Of a DNA stretch of 64,000 bases, positions 43,184 to 54,638 are shown one piece after another. The notes beneath the pieces are model-generated. The model worked only from the letters and a program-made list of their open reading frames with translations. It did no database searches and was not told the DNA's origin. Source of the stretch: Linanthus parryae (taxonomy: Eukaryota > Streptophyta > Magnoliopsida > Ericales > Polemoniaceae); NCBI GenBank assembly GCA_023055425.1, contig JALGPY010000001.1:145167368-145231367 (forward strand), given 5' to 3'. The number at the start of each line of letters is the position of its first letter. The stretch's first letter is position 1. Both the position numbers and the translations under genes were made by a program.

Positions 43184-46100
43184 TTCTCCTTAGTTGGAAC
43201 GTGCGTGGGCTCGGGAACACCAGCACGTTCCTATCTCTTCGCGATGAAGTGAGGAGAATGGTTCCCGATCTAGTTTTCCTCATGGAGACTAGATTAGATG
43301 ATAGAAGAATGGAAGGGATCCAGCGTAGATTAGGGTTCCCGAATGGTTTGCACTATGGGAGTATTGGCCGCAGTGGAGGTATTTCCTTGCTTTGGTCAAA
43401 TAATGTTAATTTTGAATTAGTACGATATAATCGCTTCTTTATCAAAGGGTGGGTATGCAAAGCAGATGGATCTCATGATTGGATGTTCACTGGTTTCTAT
43501 GGGGACCCTTGTGAGAGTCAACGTCACAATTCGTGGGAGCTGTTAGCCAGGATCAAGCCAGCTCCAAACACGCCGTGGTGCGTAATTTGAGACTTTAATT
43601 CTATTGCCTCAAGCTTGGAGAAAGAAGGGGGCCGTGCAGTTAGATTCAGTCAAATCGAACCTTTCATTCAGGTAATCAACAAATGTGATTTACGTGACAT
43701 TGGTTTTATTGGCTATCCTTTTACATGGTCGAACAACCAAAGTGATGAAGGCCACATTAAAGAGAGACTTGACGGTATGCTAGTAACGGATGAGTGGCGT
43801 GATAAGTTCCCAGGAGCAACGGTGACGCACCAGTTTATAGCAAATTCAGACCATCTTGCTCTTGTGACGAGTTTCAACGTCACAGGACAGGTGAAGTTTG
43901 GAAAAAGATTTATGTTTGAATCAGTCTGGGCAAAACACCCTAACTGTCGTTCCCAAATTGAAGCATCATGGACAACTAGTCCAAACAGTATTGAGGCAAA
44001 GTTTCGCACGCTAGCGCACAAGCTTAAAACTTGGGATAAAAAGGAATTTGGCAATTTGCGGGTTCGTATTCGCAAACTCAAAGACAAACTGTCCAGAGTT
44101 TGGGTACAACACCCCACAGCAGCTGATAGAAGGGCTTTTCGCCAAGTTCAAGAGGAACTAAACCAAGCACTTAGCCTTGAAGAAGAGTTATGGAGACAAA
44201 GAAGCAGGGTCCTTTGGCTCAAAGAAGGTGATAGAAATACCTCCTTCTTTCATCGCAAAGCTTCAAATAGGAAGCTTCGTAACACAATAACAAAGCTCAA
44301 AATAGCAACGGAGAGTGGTTCGAAGATGCCGAAAGTATTAGCAATATACTACAAAACCACTTCTCCACAATATTTGCCTCTAGTTGCCCCAGTAATGCAG
44401 ACATAGCAGAAGCACTTCGGGACGTGCCGAAACTAGTTTCACCAGAGTTCTCCTCGGCGCTGGAGGAAGATTTTACAGCAAAAGATATTTTAGACGCACT
44501 AAAGTCTATGCACCCGATTAAGTCACCAGGTATTGACGGCTTCCCCCCTCTCTTTTATCAAAATTACTGGAGTATTGTTGGCAACGATGTTACAAACCTA
44601 TGTTTGAATGTGTTGAATGGTGATGGTCACTTAGGGGATCTTAATAAGACCCTAATAGCCCTTATACCGAAGGTCAAACAGCCACAAGACGCGGGGGAGT
44701 TTAGACCAATTAGCTTGTGCACGGTGATTTACAAAATCATAGCAAAGGCTATCGCTAATAGATTGAAATTGGGACTGTCGGACATAATTGGGGATACTCA
44801 AAGTGCTTTTGTTCCAGGTCGACAGATTTCTGACAATATACTTGCAGCTTTTGAAGTTATTCATTCTTTAAAGACTAGAGTCAAAGGTAAAAGTGGACAA
44901 GTTGCCCTAAAAGTGGACATGTCCAAAGCATATGATCGGGTTGAATGGAGCTTTTTAGAAGCATCAATGGTTAGAATGGGTTTCGGCAGCAAGATTATTT
45001 CCAGAATAATGAAGTGTCTAAGATCTGTGAGCTACTCAATCATCTTAAATGGGGTGATAAGAGGAAACGTCATACCTCAACGGGGGCTTCGCCAAGGCTG
45101 CCCCCTATCGCCATACCTGTTTCTACTTTGCAGTGAGAGCCTCTCCAGAGCCATAGAGGCGGCTGTCTCCAACAGATCACTCAGAGGGGTCAAGGCATCC
45201 AGAAGTGGACCTGTTGTCTCTCACTTGTTCTTCGCCGATGATAGTATCTTCTTCACTCCTGCTACTACTACTGATATTACAAAGCTTTTACAAATTATTA
45301 CATGTTATGAGAGAGCCTCGGGACAAAAGATTAATTTTAACAAATCTGCTGCTCTATTCTCTTCTAACATGTCTATTGCAGAAAAGCAGGCTATCAGTAC
45401 TATTTGTGGTGTCCCCGAAGTCAATGAGCATGAGCAATATCTCGGCTTACCTGCGACAGTAGGAAGGAACAAGAAAGTGACATTTAGCTATCTAATCGAC
45501 AGAATTGTTAGCAAAGTGAAGGGGTGGAAGGAGAAGTACTTAACTTCTGCAGGAAAGGAAGTTATTCTTAAAGCGATAGTCCAGGCCATCCCAAGTTTTG
45601 CCATGGGATGTTTCCAGCTACCTGTACATACCTGCCAAAGGATAGAGCAAATCATGAGACAATTTTTTTGGAGCAACAAAGCAAATACAGGAATTAGCTG
45701 GATGGCGTGGGACAGAATGAAGCTTACCAGGGAGCAAGGAGGGATTGGATTTCGTGACATACATGACTTCAATCAAGCTCTCTTAGCAAAACAGTGCTGG
45801 AGACTTATCCAATCTCCCAACAGTCTCACAGCAAGGATCATCAAGGCAAAGTATTTCCACAATGGTTCTTTTTTTCAAGCAAAATTGGGTAACCAACCCT
45901 CCTTTGCTTGGCGCAGCCTGATTTTTGGCCGCAAATTGCTGGAAAAAGGAGTTTTCAGAAAGCTGGGGAATGGCAAAACCACGAATCTATTCAAAGATCC
46001 TTGGATACCGAGAGAAGGATGCTTTAAAGTTATCACTACAACCCCAGAAAATTCATCTTTTACAGTCAATGAGTTCATAAATAGTAATCTGCGTTGCTGG

Positions 46101-47288
46101 GATGTTAATAAGCTCAAGTCCATTTTATGGGATGTGGATGTCCAGGAGATCCTTAGGATTCCCATCCCAAATCAAGACGCAGAAGACTCTTGGCTATGGC
46201 ATCACGAAGAATCAGGAATCTTCTCAGTAAGATCTAGCTACCAACTTGCAAGAACAATTTCATCAACGACCCAAAACACCACCTCAGGGTCATCTGTTTC
46301 GTCCCATCAGTGGTTAAAGAAGCTATGGAAACTGAAAGTACCAAGAAAGCTCCTATTCTTAATCTGGCGAGTTCATAATAACATTCTCCCAACCGCCACA
46401 AATCTACGCAGAAGGGGAATGATGGAGGCAAGCCTCAAATGCCCGATTTGTGGACGGCTAGGAGAAACAAACGAGCACATCTTCACTACATGCCCTACAA
46501 CAGTCAAGTTCTGGGACAATCTCAATTTTACGGGTATGGAGGGACACAAAATTGAACAAAAAATTGAGCACCTCTTTCAATTTGGTTCATGTATCGAACA
46601 AATTAAACTCGCCTACGGACTGTGGACCTTGTGGACACATCGAAACAAAGCTAGATTCGAAGGTCTTACCTCACCACCGGAGCTCCTCTCCGACCAGGCC
46701 CTCTCCCTGATAGCGGAGATAGAGAACACCGCCATGCCAAACGGGAACCTCTCAGATCCATCAGAGGGATGGAAACCCCCTCCTCCAGGGTGGTTCACCC
46801 TCAATTTCGACGGAGCATGGTCCTACCGAGAGAGGAAAGCAGGCGCCGGAGTAATAATTAGGGATCATCATGGAGATCCGTTGGCTGCATGTGCTATTCC
46901 GATCAAGTGGGGCACCGGAGCGAAGGAGATTGAAGCTCAGGCGATGGTATATGGTCTCGAGATAGCTGCAGATCTAAAGATCCGGAAGCTACGAATTGAA
47001 GGCGACGCTCAAATCCTAATCTCCCAAGCAGAAGAGGGAGATCTGGGTACAAATGAGAGAACAACAATTGCAGAAGCTCTCCAGAAGATTCAACAGAGAA
47101 GAGAGAGTTTTGAGGAAGTCAAATGGTGCTTCATTCCAAGAAATGCCAACAGATGTGCGGACCAAATATCAAAACACGCTCTTAATGTGGACCAGATAGA
47201 GAGGTGGGATAGTGAAAAGCCACAGTGGCTAACAGCTGTAATGCTGCTCGATTCATTGAACTGTAATATTCCAAATTTTACAGTTTAA
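43180..47288 (+). pseudogene. LINE ORF2: endonuclease-RT-RNase H, one stop and one frameshift
   Basis: The endonuclease domain starts MILLSWNVRGLG and has FLMETRLD, FTGFYGDP, and NSDHLALV. An in-frame TGA (43588-43590) falls immediately before the DFN motif. A frameshift near 44300 moves the frame into the large open part (44424-47288). RT blocks: FRPISLCTVIYKI, SAFVPGRQISDNIL, ALKVDMSKAYDRVEW, GLRQGCPLSPYLFLLCSE, HLFFADDSIFF, YLGLPATVG. A zinc-knuckle-like CPICGRLGETNEHIFTTC follows. The C-terminal RNase H has LNFDGAW, EIEAQAMVYGLE, IEGDAQIL and FIPRNANRCADQ. All catalytic residues that I can check are present apart from the two lesions. The stop codon lies about 25 bases from the A-run. Confidence 0.93.
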
Positions 47289-47344
47289 TGAAAGTTACTT
47301 CCGATTCTCAAAAAAAAAAAAAAAAAAAAGATAACGGTGCTGAT

Positions 47345-47647
47345 CCATAGCAATTAGAGCTAGTTAGTCAATTACATTATTGTTAGTAGTTAATTTGCTG
47401 ATCTGGAAAAATCTCCAGACATGGCATGCAAACTGTTTTTACATATTCAATAACTTTGGATGATCAGCAAGAAAAATATATATTCTCCAGAAATGTTTTG
47501 AAATGGAAGAGCTAGCTCAAACATTAATAGAAGAAGAAATGTGTTTTTATTAGATCAACGATTGGAGAAAAACAGAAACAAATAATAGTATCAGTGTTTA
47601 TTTATCCGTGCATCTGCTGATCAGAATCATAAAATTTTCTATCTAGT
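47345..47647. other. 3' flank of the intact PMEI-like gene
   Basis: This is a non-coding AT-rich stretch between the LINE and the PMEI-like stop codon. It would hold the 3' UTR and poly-A signal of that gene (AATAAA-like motifs occur near 47578-47590). Confidence 0.5.
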
Positions 47648-48148
47648 TCACGGAGTTATGTCGCCAGCAATCGTTGCTAGTTGCTGAACTTCATTATTAT
47701 TAGCGGTTAGAGGCGATTTGAGATTATTTGACTTAAACGCCCTTTCACAACTCTGAGCACTGCCCGCGGCAGCGACTGCGTGAACCACAACTGCTTGCCG
47801 ATCGTAGCCGATCAATGGGACGGTCTCGGTGAGCGTAAGTGTGGCGAAGTCGTACAATTTAGAGCAAGCACCATAACATCTTTTGTAGCCCGGATCTTTA
47901 GCTTGGCTAAGTAAAAAATTCACCTGATCGCGAGTCTTTTTAGCCTCTTCTTCTGCAGCCCTAAAGATAATAATGGTGAGCCCTTTAACATCTATTGGCC
48001 CGCTTGGAGGATGAGCTCTGATAGTTTTGTCGCAAAGAGCCGGGAAATGAGATTTCTTACAAGTGTCACCTATCAGGTCGGCTTGTGAACAAGAAATTAC
48101 TAAGAAGATGGTAAAGAGGGCAATGTAAGTGGTAGTGAGAACAGCCAT
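47648..48148 (-). CDS. PMEI/invertase-inhibitor-like secreted protein, 166 aa
   Basis: Single-exon minus-strand ORF. Residues 1-23 (MAVLTTTYIALFTIFLVISCSQA) are a signal peptide, so the product should be apoplastic or vacuolar. The mature part begins DLIGDTCKKSHFPALCDKTI and contains the PMEI-family cysteine pairs: DTC...LC near the N-terminus, then KRCYGACSKLYDFA, and SAQSCERAF. These fit the four-helix inhibitor fold with an N-terminal hairpin. Length is usual for the family (about 150-200 aa). Members inhibit either pectin methylesterase or invertase; sequence alone here does not decide which. At least three decayed relatives lie in the same orientation within 25 kb. The TATA-like site at 48248 supports expression. 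Confidence 0.9.
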   Translation of the reverse strand: MAVLTTTYIALFTIFLVISCSQADLIGDTCKKSHFPALCDKTIRAHPPSGPIDVKGLTIIIFRAAEEEAKKTRDQVNFLLSQAKDPGYKRCYGACSKLYDFATLTLTETVPLIGYDRQAVVVHAVAAAGSAQSCERAFKSNNLKSPLTANNNEVQQLATIAGDITP

Positions 48149-48247
48149 GGTCTTCTAACTCTAAGGCGACGAATGAAATGTTGTGACAAATTTGTGCCAA
48201 AGGGGTGTGTGAATGATTTGTATTGAAACACTTGGTCTTATAGGAGT

Positions 48248-48257
48248 CTATATATAG
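48248..48257 (-). promoter_or_regulatory. TATA box of the PMEI-like gene
   Basis: CTATATATAG lies about 100 bp upstream of the ATG, giving a predicted 5' UTR of roughly 70 bases. Confidence 0.65.
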
Positions 48258-48561
48258 TACATATTTCAAATCCTTGATTTAATTTCTTTCCAAAAGAAAG
48301 TGTGAAACGCACCAACGTTTTCATTTCTTCCATTTGACCAAACATTGACTCTAATATATGCTTTTATGTCGGAATATTTTGTTATTAATCTTGAGAGTCA
48401 TAAACGTACGATTCTCAAAAGAGAGAGAGAGAGACTCATAAACGTATGCAACTTAATTCCTTCCAAAATTAAAAGTTTTAAATGTGTGAAATATACTACC
48501 GTTTTCAGTTCTTCAATTGGACAAAATATAACTCCACTATAATATGCTATTTTTTGAGAAA

Positions 48562-48738
48562 AATATAATATGCTTTTAAGCAGGAATATCTTTTTTTTTA
48601 TATTTTTTTTATGACACCTCTTGTGGTGTATAGTGTTCACACGTCCCAGTTGAATGGGACTATGTTGTGAATATATCTATCTATCTTTTTTTTATGGCCT
48701 CCGCTCCTCAACGAAAAATACCAACTCAGAATAACAAA
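48562..48738. repeat. Left copy of a duplicated segment interrupted by the Helitron
   Basis: TATGCTTTTAAGCAGGAA followed by ATGGC-TCCGC and AACGAAAA-TACCAACTCAG occurs here and again at 49831-49902. The left copy has an extra insert of about 80 bp (48605-48685). The Helitron sits exactly at the boundary between the two copies. Confidence 0.7.
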
Positions 48739-49830
48739 TCTATATAATAAAATAGAACGGTGTTTCCCGTCAAAATTATTGCAACGGAGCAATCTCTATT
48801 GTTGAATTTCTCAACTATTCATCTCGACCGCTCTTTGTCTCTTGATATATTTTGTAAATAGCCGTATTTTCACTGTATATTCCAAGGTTGTCATTAATGT
48901 TAATATGGAATATACATAATGACAATCCAATCACTTATAATTCCTGCTTCATTTCTTCCATAATATTCTCTCCAAATTATAAAGTATCCTTTACTGCCTT
49001 AATCATTTAATTATATGGAAACAGAAAATAGTAATATATTGTTGTTACTCTTATTAATCATTTACTTGTGTCTATAACGATATTTCCATCACTTTTTTCC
49101 TCCTTTAATGCCTCCATGATTTTCTTTCTGGACATTGAAAAAAATTGCAAAGGAAATAAGAGCAATTCGAGGAAAATGATCAAAAGTTAGAGAAAAAGAT
49201 AAATTCTCTATATTTAACATTAATAATATGTTGACTTCTCCCAAAAACTCTTATATTAGTCCTTTGATCATGTGATGATTCATTGGCTTTTTTTTTTTAA
49301 ATAAATGATTCATTGGCTTTGAGTTGCCTTTTAGTTGTAATTTTATTATTTTTTGTGATTTCGTTCGGTTGATCACAAACAAAAAATAACATTACAACTA
49401 AAAGGCAACTCAAATAGGGAATTTCAGTTTTTTTCGGGTGAGTTTTTTTTTCTTCTATTAGATCGATTGAATACGTCGTCATATTTTTCTTATGCACGTT
49501 CGGCTTGTATTCAAATAGGGAATTTGTACGTTTGTTTTGTTTTTAAAGTTAATTATCTCACTCATGTATTTCTAAAAACTTCCTCTTTTATTTTGTGTCT
49601 TTGTTTCACTGTTAGTTAGTTCTCAAGTGGATCGAACCAAGATTGAAATGGTGGATTTTGTTATTTGAAGGATCATTTGTAGATTCATGAAAATGCTAAG
49701 AAAAATAGTCACTCGGCTAAAAATATTATAAATGTTTATAGGTTTTAAATGTTTTGTCTTCATTTTTATTGTGTAAATTTCCTTAAGTTTTCTTTTGCAT
49801 AGTGCCCTACGGGCACGAGTAATTAACTAG
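48739..49830 (+). mobile_element. Helitron, 1.09 kb, plus orientation
   Basis: Starts TCTATATAATAAAATAGAAC and ends AATTAACTAG, with the hairpin GTGCCC-TAC-GGGCAC at 49802-49816 a few bases before the end. It is inserted between A (48738) and T (49831). No coding capacity is seen; open frames inside are short and AT-rich. It also contains a local inverted repeat near 49286-49410 (TTCATTGGCTTTGAGTTGCC-type and its inverse). Confidence 0.88.
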
Positions 49831-50340
49831 TATGCTTTTAAGCAGGAACATCTTTTTTTTATGGCTTCCGCCCCCTAACGAAAATTACCAACTCAGAATA
49901 ACGTACACTGAAATACTTTACTACAATAAAACACGAATGTCCCATCTTTATTTGAACATACTTTGTACAGTGTTTAGAATAAAATGGACAGCGAAATTGT
50001 TCCGAACTAAGGAAGGAAGGAGGCGAGGTAGCCTGATTGAAATCTTCTTAGAGGATTTCCTCGAATGCAATGATACTCATACCGGTAATAAAAAGGGTAT
50101 TTTCTTAGAAAAAAAGGTATGAAACATTGTTTGAAATTAAGGAAACTCCGAAAACAAAATTAGTTGCACACCTAAATCAGCAAGTGAATACAAATTCAGA
50201 GCTAGAAAAGATGATCAATTAAACTAAAACATATTAATTTCTAAAAAAACGAAAAAAAAAAGAATCTCAAAAAAAAAAAAAAAAAAAAAAACTAAAACAT
50301 ATTCTGAAATATTCATTCAAAACTTGGCTATCCAACTTAT
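49831..50340. other. Flank shared with the 59.9-60.1 kb region
   Basis: No gene is seen. From about 50035 the sequence resembles 59910-60165: both have GAAATCTTCTTAGAGGATTT, CACACCTAAATCA-CAAGTG, ATACAAATTCAGAGCTAG and TTATGGAGCTATT. This is the downstream flank of a PMEI-like gene and marks a duplicated block. A-runs at 50256-50290 interrupt it. Confidence 0.65.
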
Positions 50341-50525
50341 GGAGCTATTTTTTTCCTAAAAAAAGACCTTATGGAGCTATTGCACCACCAATCAGGGCTA
50401 ATTTCCTGACATGGTCATTGGCATATGCTAAAGGCGAAAAAGGTATGCCATGTCCCGTAAACAAATCATCGCATGCCTGGATGTTACTTGCTGCTTTTTT
50501 TTTTTGAGAATAAATCTTCATTCAA

Positions 50526-53500
50526 TTAAACGTTAGAAAGGGATACATCTTTATCACAGTATTTAATAATCCAGTTGGGAATCGTTTCAGTCCACACGTT
50601 TTCCTCCTCCATTAATACCGCGTCTTGCGCCAGGTTATGTGCCACTCTGTTCATTTCTCGAGGCCACGCGTCCTCCTTGATATTCTCGAACCGACTGAGT
50701 GTGTTGAATATTTCTTCCATCACCACAGAAACTTCACCCTCTTCCCTCTTTCTTCTCCCGATTCTTCCTTCTCTGATGTCTTCAATTAGAACAGCTGCAT
50801 CACCGACTAGATAGATCTTCCGATGGCGCCATTGAATTGATGTACGGAGAGCTTGGGCACAAGCTTTGGCTTCGGCATGTCTTGCACTCTCAGATCTGGG
50901 TCTTGGTCCCATTCCTGCCATCAAGCAAGTTCCATTTCTCTCTCTGAGAAGAAATCCAACCGCTGTTTTACCAGAGTTTGGATTCCAACTCGCATCGAAT
51001 TGAAGAAAAAGGTCAGAATCCATTCTCGGACTGTGGCTTGATTTGAGTTGAGTTTCATCTAGACTGTGTAGTACTCCCTTTCTTACTTCTTGTTCTTGCA
51101 TTTTTCTATGAATCAACTGTGAGACTTCTGCTGCGATGACTTCCTTTTGCTTGAATTTTTTTAAGTTTCTAGCTTGCCATATACCCCATATTGTTACGCA
51201 ATACTGAGTCATGTCCTCTTTCTTCAGTCTGATTAGATCTGACTTTATTCTTTCTGAAACATCTAATGAAGTTTCTGGATCTTGCAGGAGTTTCTCACCA
51301 CCAGTCTCTTGCCATACTGCTCTCGCCATTGCACAATTGAAAAAGAGATGACTTCTTGATTCTTCCCCTTCCTCACAGAGACTGCACTTGTCTTCAACTT
51401 TAATTCCACGCTTTCTCAGATTCACAGTAGTGGGAATGATGTTCTTTATAACGCGCCAGACCAGATGAGTGATCTTCTTCTCTAACTTTTGCTTCCACAG
51501 AATCGTGTATGCTTTCTCCTTCTGGTTTGAGTTTTCTCCCTTTCCTCCCTGACTTGCTTTGTATCTCATGCCTAGTTGGTACCCTGTTTTGACAGAGTAG
51601 ATCCCACTATCCGTATAGTGCCAGCGCGTCTTGTCCATCGTCTGCTCTTGGGGAAGCCGAATTTGGGTTATCTCCTGCACATCTACATCAAGAAGGTATT
51701 GATTCAGCTTCTCTAAATTCCAAGCTTTATCCTTTATAAAATCTGCCACTTTGAGATTATTGATCATGCTATTATCTGTAACCAGTTTAAATGTGGGAGT
51801 CCTGTGGAGCCATGGTGAGCTCATCTGGGCAGTTTCTCCATCGCCAATCTGCCATCTTGTTCCTCTTGCTAGTAGATTCCTCCCATGTATGATACTTCGC
51901 CATGCGTAGCTTGGTGAGTTACCTTCCTTTGCATTCCAGAGGTTTGTAGTCGCATAGTATTTGCCTTTAATAACTCTGCTCATGAGTGACTGTGGCCTGT
52001 CTAGTATCCGCCAGGCTTGCTTTGCAAGCATTGCCTGGTTAAAGACTTTGAAATCTCTGAATGCTAATCCCCCTTCCTCTGTCGGATCTTGCATTTTATT
52101 CCAGGCCATCCAGTTTAGTCCTCTGTCCTTCTTTGAATTACTCCACCAAAATTGGCGAATTTTACTTTCAATTTTGTTACAAATCCCATCTGGCAGTTTA
52201 AAACATGACATAGCATAACTGGGTATGGCATTTGCGACAGCTTTAATAAGTACTTCTTTTCCTCCTATTGAGAGTGCTTTTTCTTTCCAACCCTTTAATT
52301 TACTGTCAATTCTATCCAATAAATAGGAGAATGTAGAAAACTTTTGTTTACCGATTGTAGTTGGCAGTCCGAGATAACTTTCGTGTTTCACTGTTTCAGG
52401 TATACCACACAGCTCCTTGATTTCTGCTTTGACTGGATCTGGGACATTCGGAGAGAAGACAAGAGCTGATTTTTCAAAGTTGATGAGTTGCCCGGATGCT
52501 TTACAATACATGTCTAGAATAGATTGTAGTTGTATCATATCCTGTAATGTGGCCTGTAAAAAGAAAATTGAATCGTCAGCAAAAAATAGGTGGGAGACCA
52601 TAGGTCCCCCCCGAGATGCTGCGACACCCACTAAACGGTTTTCCGTTATATTGGATGTCACAGCACTCGATAACACCTCTGAACAGAGAACAAAAAGGTA
52701 GGGGGATAAGGGACACCCCTGCCTTAGTCCTCGTTCAGGTATAATTCTGCCACTAATGGATCCTTCGCGCACAAACTCATACTGCACCGTAGAAACACAT
52801 CTCATAATAACAGAATGAATTTTAGGACCAAAGCCGAACCGTTTCAACGTTTCGCTGAGGAATGACCACACAACCCTATCGTAGGCCTTAGACATGTCTA
52901 CCTTGAGGGCAAGGCCTCCTTTCCTACCCTTCTTCCTCGTTTTAATTGAATGGATAACTTCGAATGCAGTGAGAATATTATCTGAGATGAGCCTGCCTGG
53001 GATGAAAGCTGACTGATTCTCCGAAACAATTAGATCCAAAACCCCTTTTATGCGATTTGCTACAGCCTTCGCCACAATTTTGTAGATCACCGTACACAGA
53101 CTGATTGGCCTATAGTCAACAGGTTTCCTTGGTTGCTTTATCTTGGGGATTAAAGCAAGCAAGGTATGGTTAAAATTTCCGATATCTTCACCTTCATTCA
53201 AAATTTTCAGGCACGTTCTTGTTACTTCTTCTCCTACTGTCTTCCAATGTGTTTGATAAAAGCCCGCCGAGAACCCATCCTTTCCCGGAGCCTTGTCCGG
53301 CCCCATTTGCGACAGAGCATTAATAACCTCCTCTGCTGTGAAGTTGGCTTCAATATCACTTGCTACGTCCGAATTAATTGTGGTATTGATGCCCTGTAGA
53401 CATGTCTCAATCTCCTCTGCCGTGGGTTTATCAGACGTGAATATTTGAGTAAAATGCCTTTCAAGACATTTTGAGATTTGGTGGTCCTTCTCAACCCAGC

Positions 53501-54638
53501 TGTCGTCTGTTTCTTCAATTCCTTTGAAGGTATTTCGAGCTTTTCTTAGTGATGCCTTCAAATGGAAAAACTTTGTGTTTCTATCCCCGTACTTCAACCA
53601 GTTGGCTTTTGCTCGTTGAGCCCACATAACTTCCTCTTTCCGGAGTAAATCGTCATATTTTTCCGTAAGGTAATGCAACTCCTTTCTAACATCGTTAGTT
53701 TGTACCTGGGATTCCAGGACATCTTATCGTTCTCTTAGGCTTCGAATCTGAGATTTGACATTACCGAATGTGATTCGGTTCCAGCTTTTGCAGTGATTGG
53801 CTAGACGGTGCAGTTTTTGCTCTAACCCTTCTTCCTCTCTATTCTTCCAACACTCCGCCACTGTTTCCTTGAAGCCTTCATGGATATTCCACATTCTTTC
53901 GTAGTGGAATCTCCTGTGTCTCCTGCGTATTTTCCTTTCTTTGCTCCATTCTAGCAGCAATGGTTTATGATCCGATCGCATTCCTGTAGTGTGTGTAACC
54001 CTTGAACCCGGGAACTGGTACATCCAATCTATTGTTGCTACAACTCTATCAAGTCGTACCTTAATGTGGCTCTCCTCCTCTTGGTTGTTAGACCAAGTGA
54101 AATCCGGTCCCGAGTATCCGAGATCGATTAGGCTAAGCTCTTGCAAAACAACATTAAACGCCTGCATTTGGTTATAGGCCCTGTCTCTCCCTCCTTGTTT
54201 CTCTGATTGGGATCTTATTTCATTAAAATCTCCACATATGACCCACGACATTGTTGGGGTAGGTTTAATTTTCCTCAGCAATTCCCAAGAATAGTGTCTA
54301 TCTTCCCGGTTAGGGTCCCCGTAGAAACCTGTTAATTTCCATTCAAATCCTCCTTCTTCCTCTACTAGTGCATCAATATGGAAATCAGAAAACTTAGTTA
54401 GCTTAATTTTTACCTTGGAATCCCAAAGTAGAGCTAAACCTCCTTTTCTATCCCTTGCACTTCTGTAAACGCCGCTTGCATACTGCACCTTTTCCTTCAC
54501 CTTTTCCATCTCAACTTTGTCTAGTTTCGTCTCCATAAGGAAAACGATGTTTGGGGATAGGAGCTTCAATTGCTCCTTAAGAGCACAGACCGCACGTGGT
54601 TTCCCCAACCCACGTACGTTCCAGCTGACAAGACTCAT
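50526..54638 (-). pseudogene. LINE ORF2: endonuclease-RT-RNase H, single premature stop
   Basis: A frame of 1371 codons broken only by one TAA (near 53724-53726) between endonuclease and RT. Endonuclease: MSLVSWNVRGLG, FLMETKLD, LTGFYGDPN, ICGDFNEI and RSDHKPLLL, i.e. all key blocks. RT: YRPISLCTVIYKI, SAFIPGRLISDNIL, LKVDMSKAYDRVVW, GLRQGCPLSPYLFVLCSE, HLFFADDSIFF. Zinc-knuckle-like CSLCEEGEESRSHLFFNC. RNase H: LQFDASWNP, RHAEAKACAQAL, VGDAAVLIED and REMNRVAHNLAQD. The protein is closely similar in layout to the plus-strand LINE at 43-47 kb but clearly a different subfamily. Confidence 0.95.

Larger units (their letters stand above)
41837..47328 (+). mobile_element. L1-type LINE with 5' inversion (twin priming), 5.5 kb
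   Basis: AGATAACGGTGCTGAT occurs at 41821-41836 and 47329-47344 as a 16-bp target-site duplication. The element ends in an A-run (from 47310). The first part (41837 to about 42670) is the 5' UTR and first three quarters of ORF1 in minus orientation; from about 42675 the rest of ORF1 and all of ORF2 run on the plus strand. Gene order and orientation match the twin-priming model of LINE integration. ORF2 has one in-frame stop and one frameshift, so it is inactive. Confidence 0.92.
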
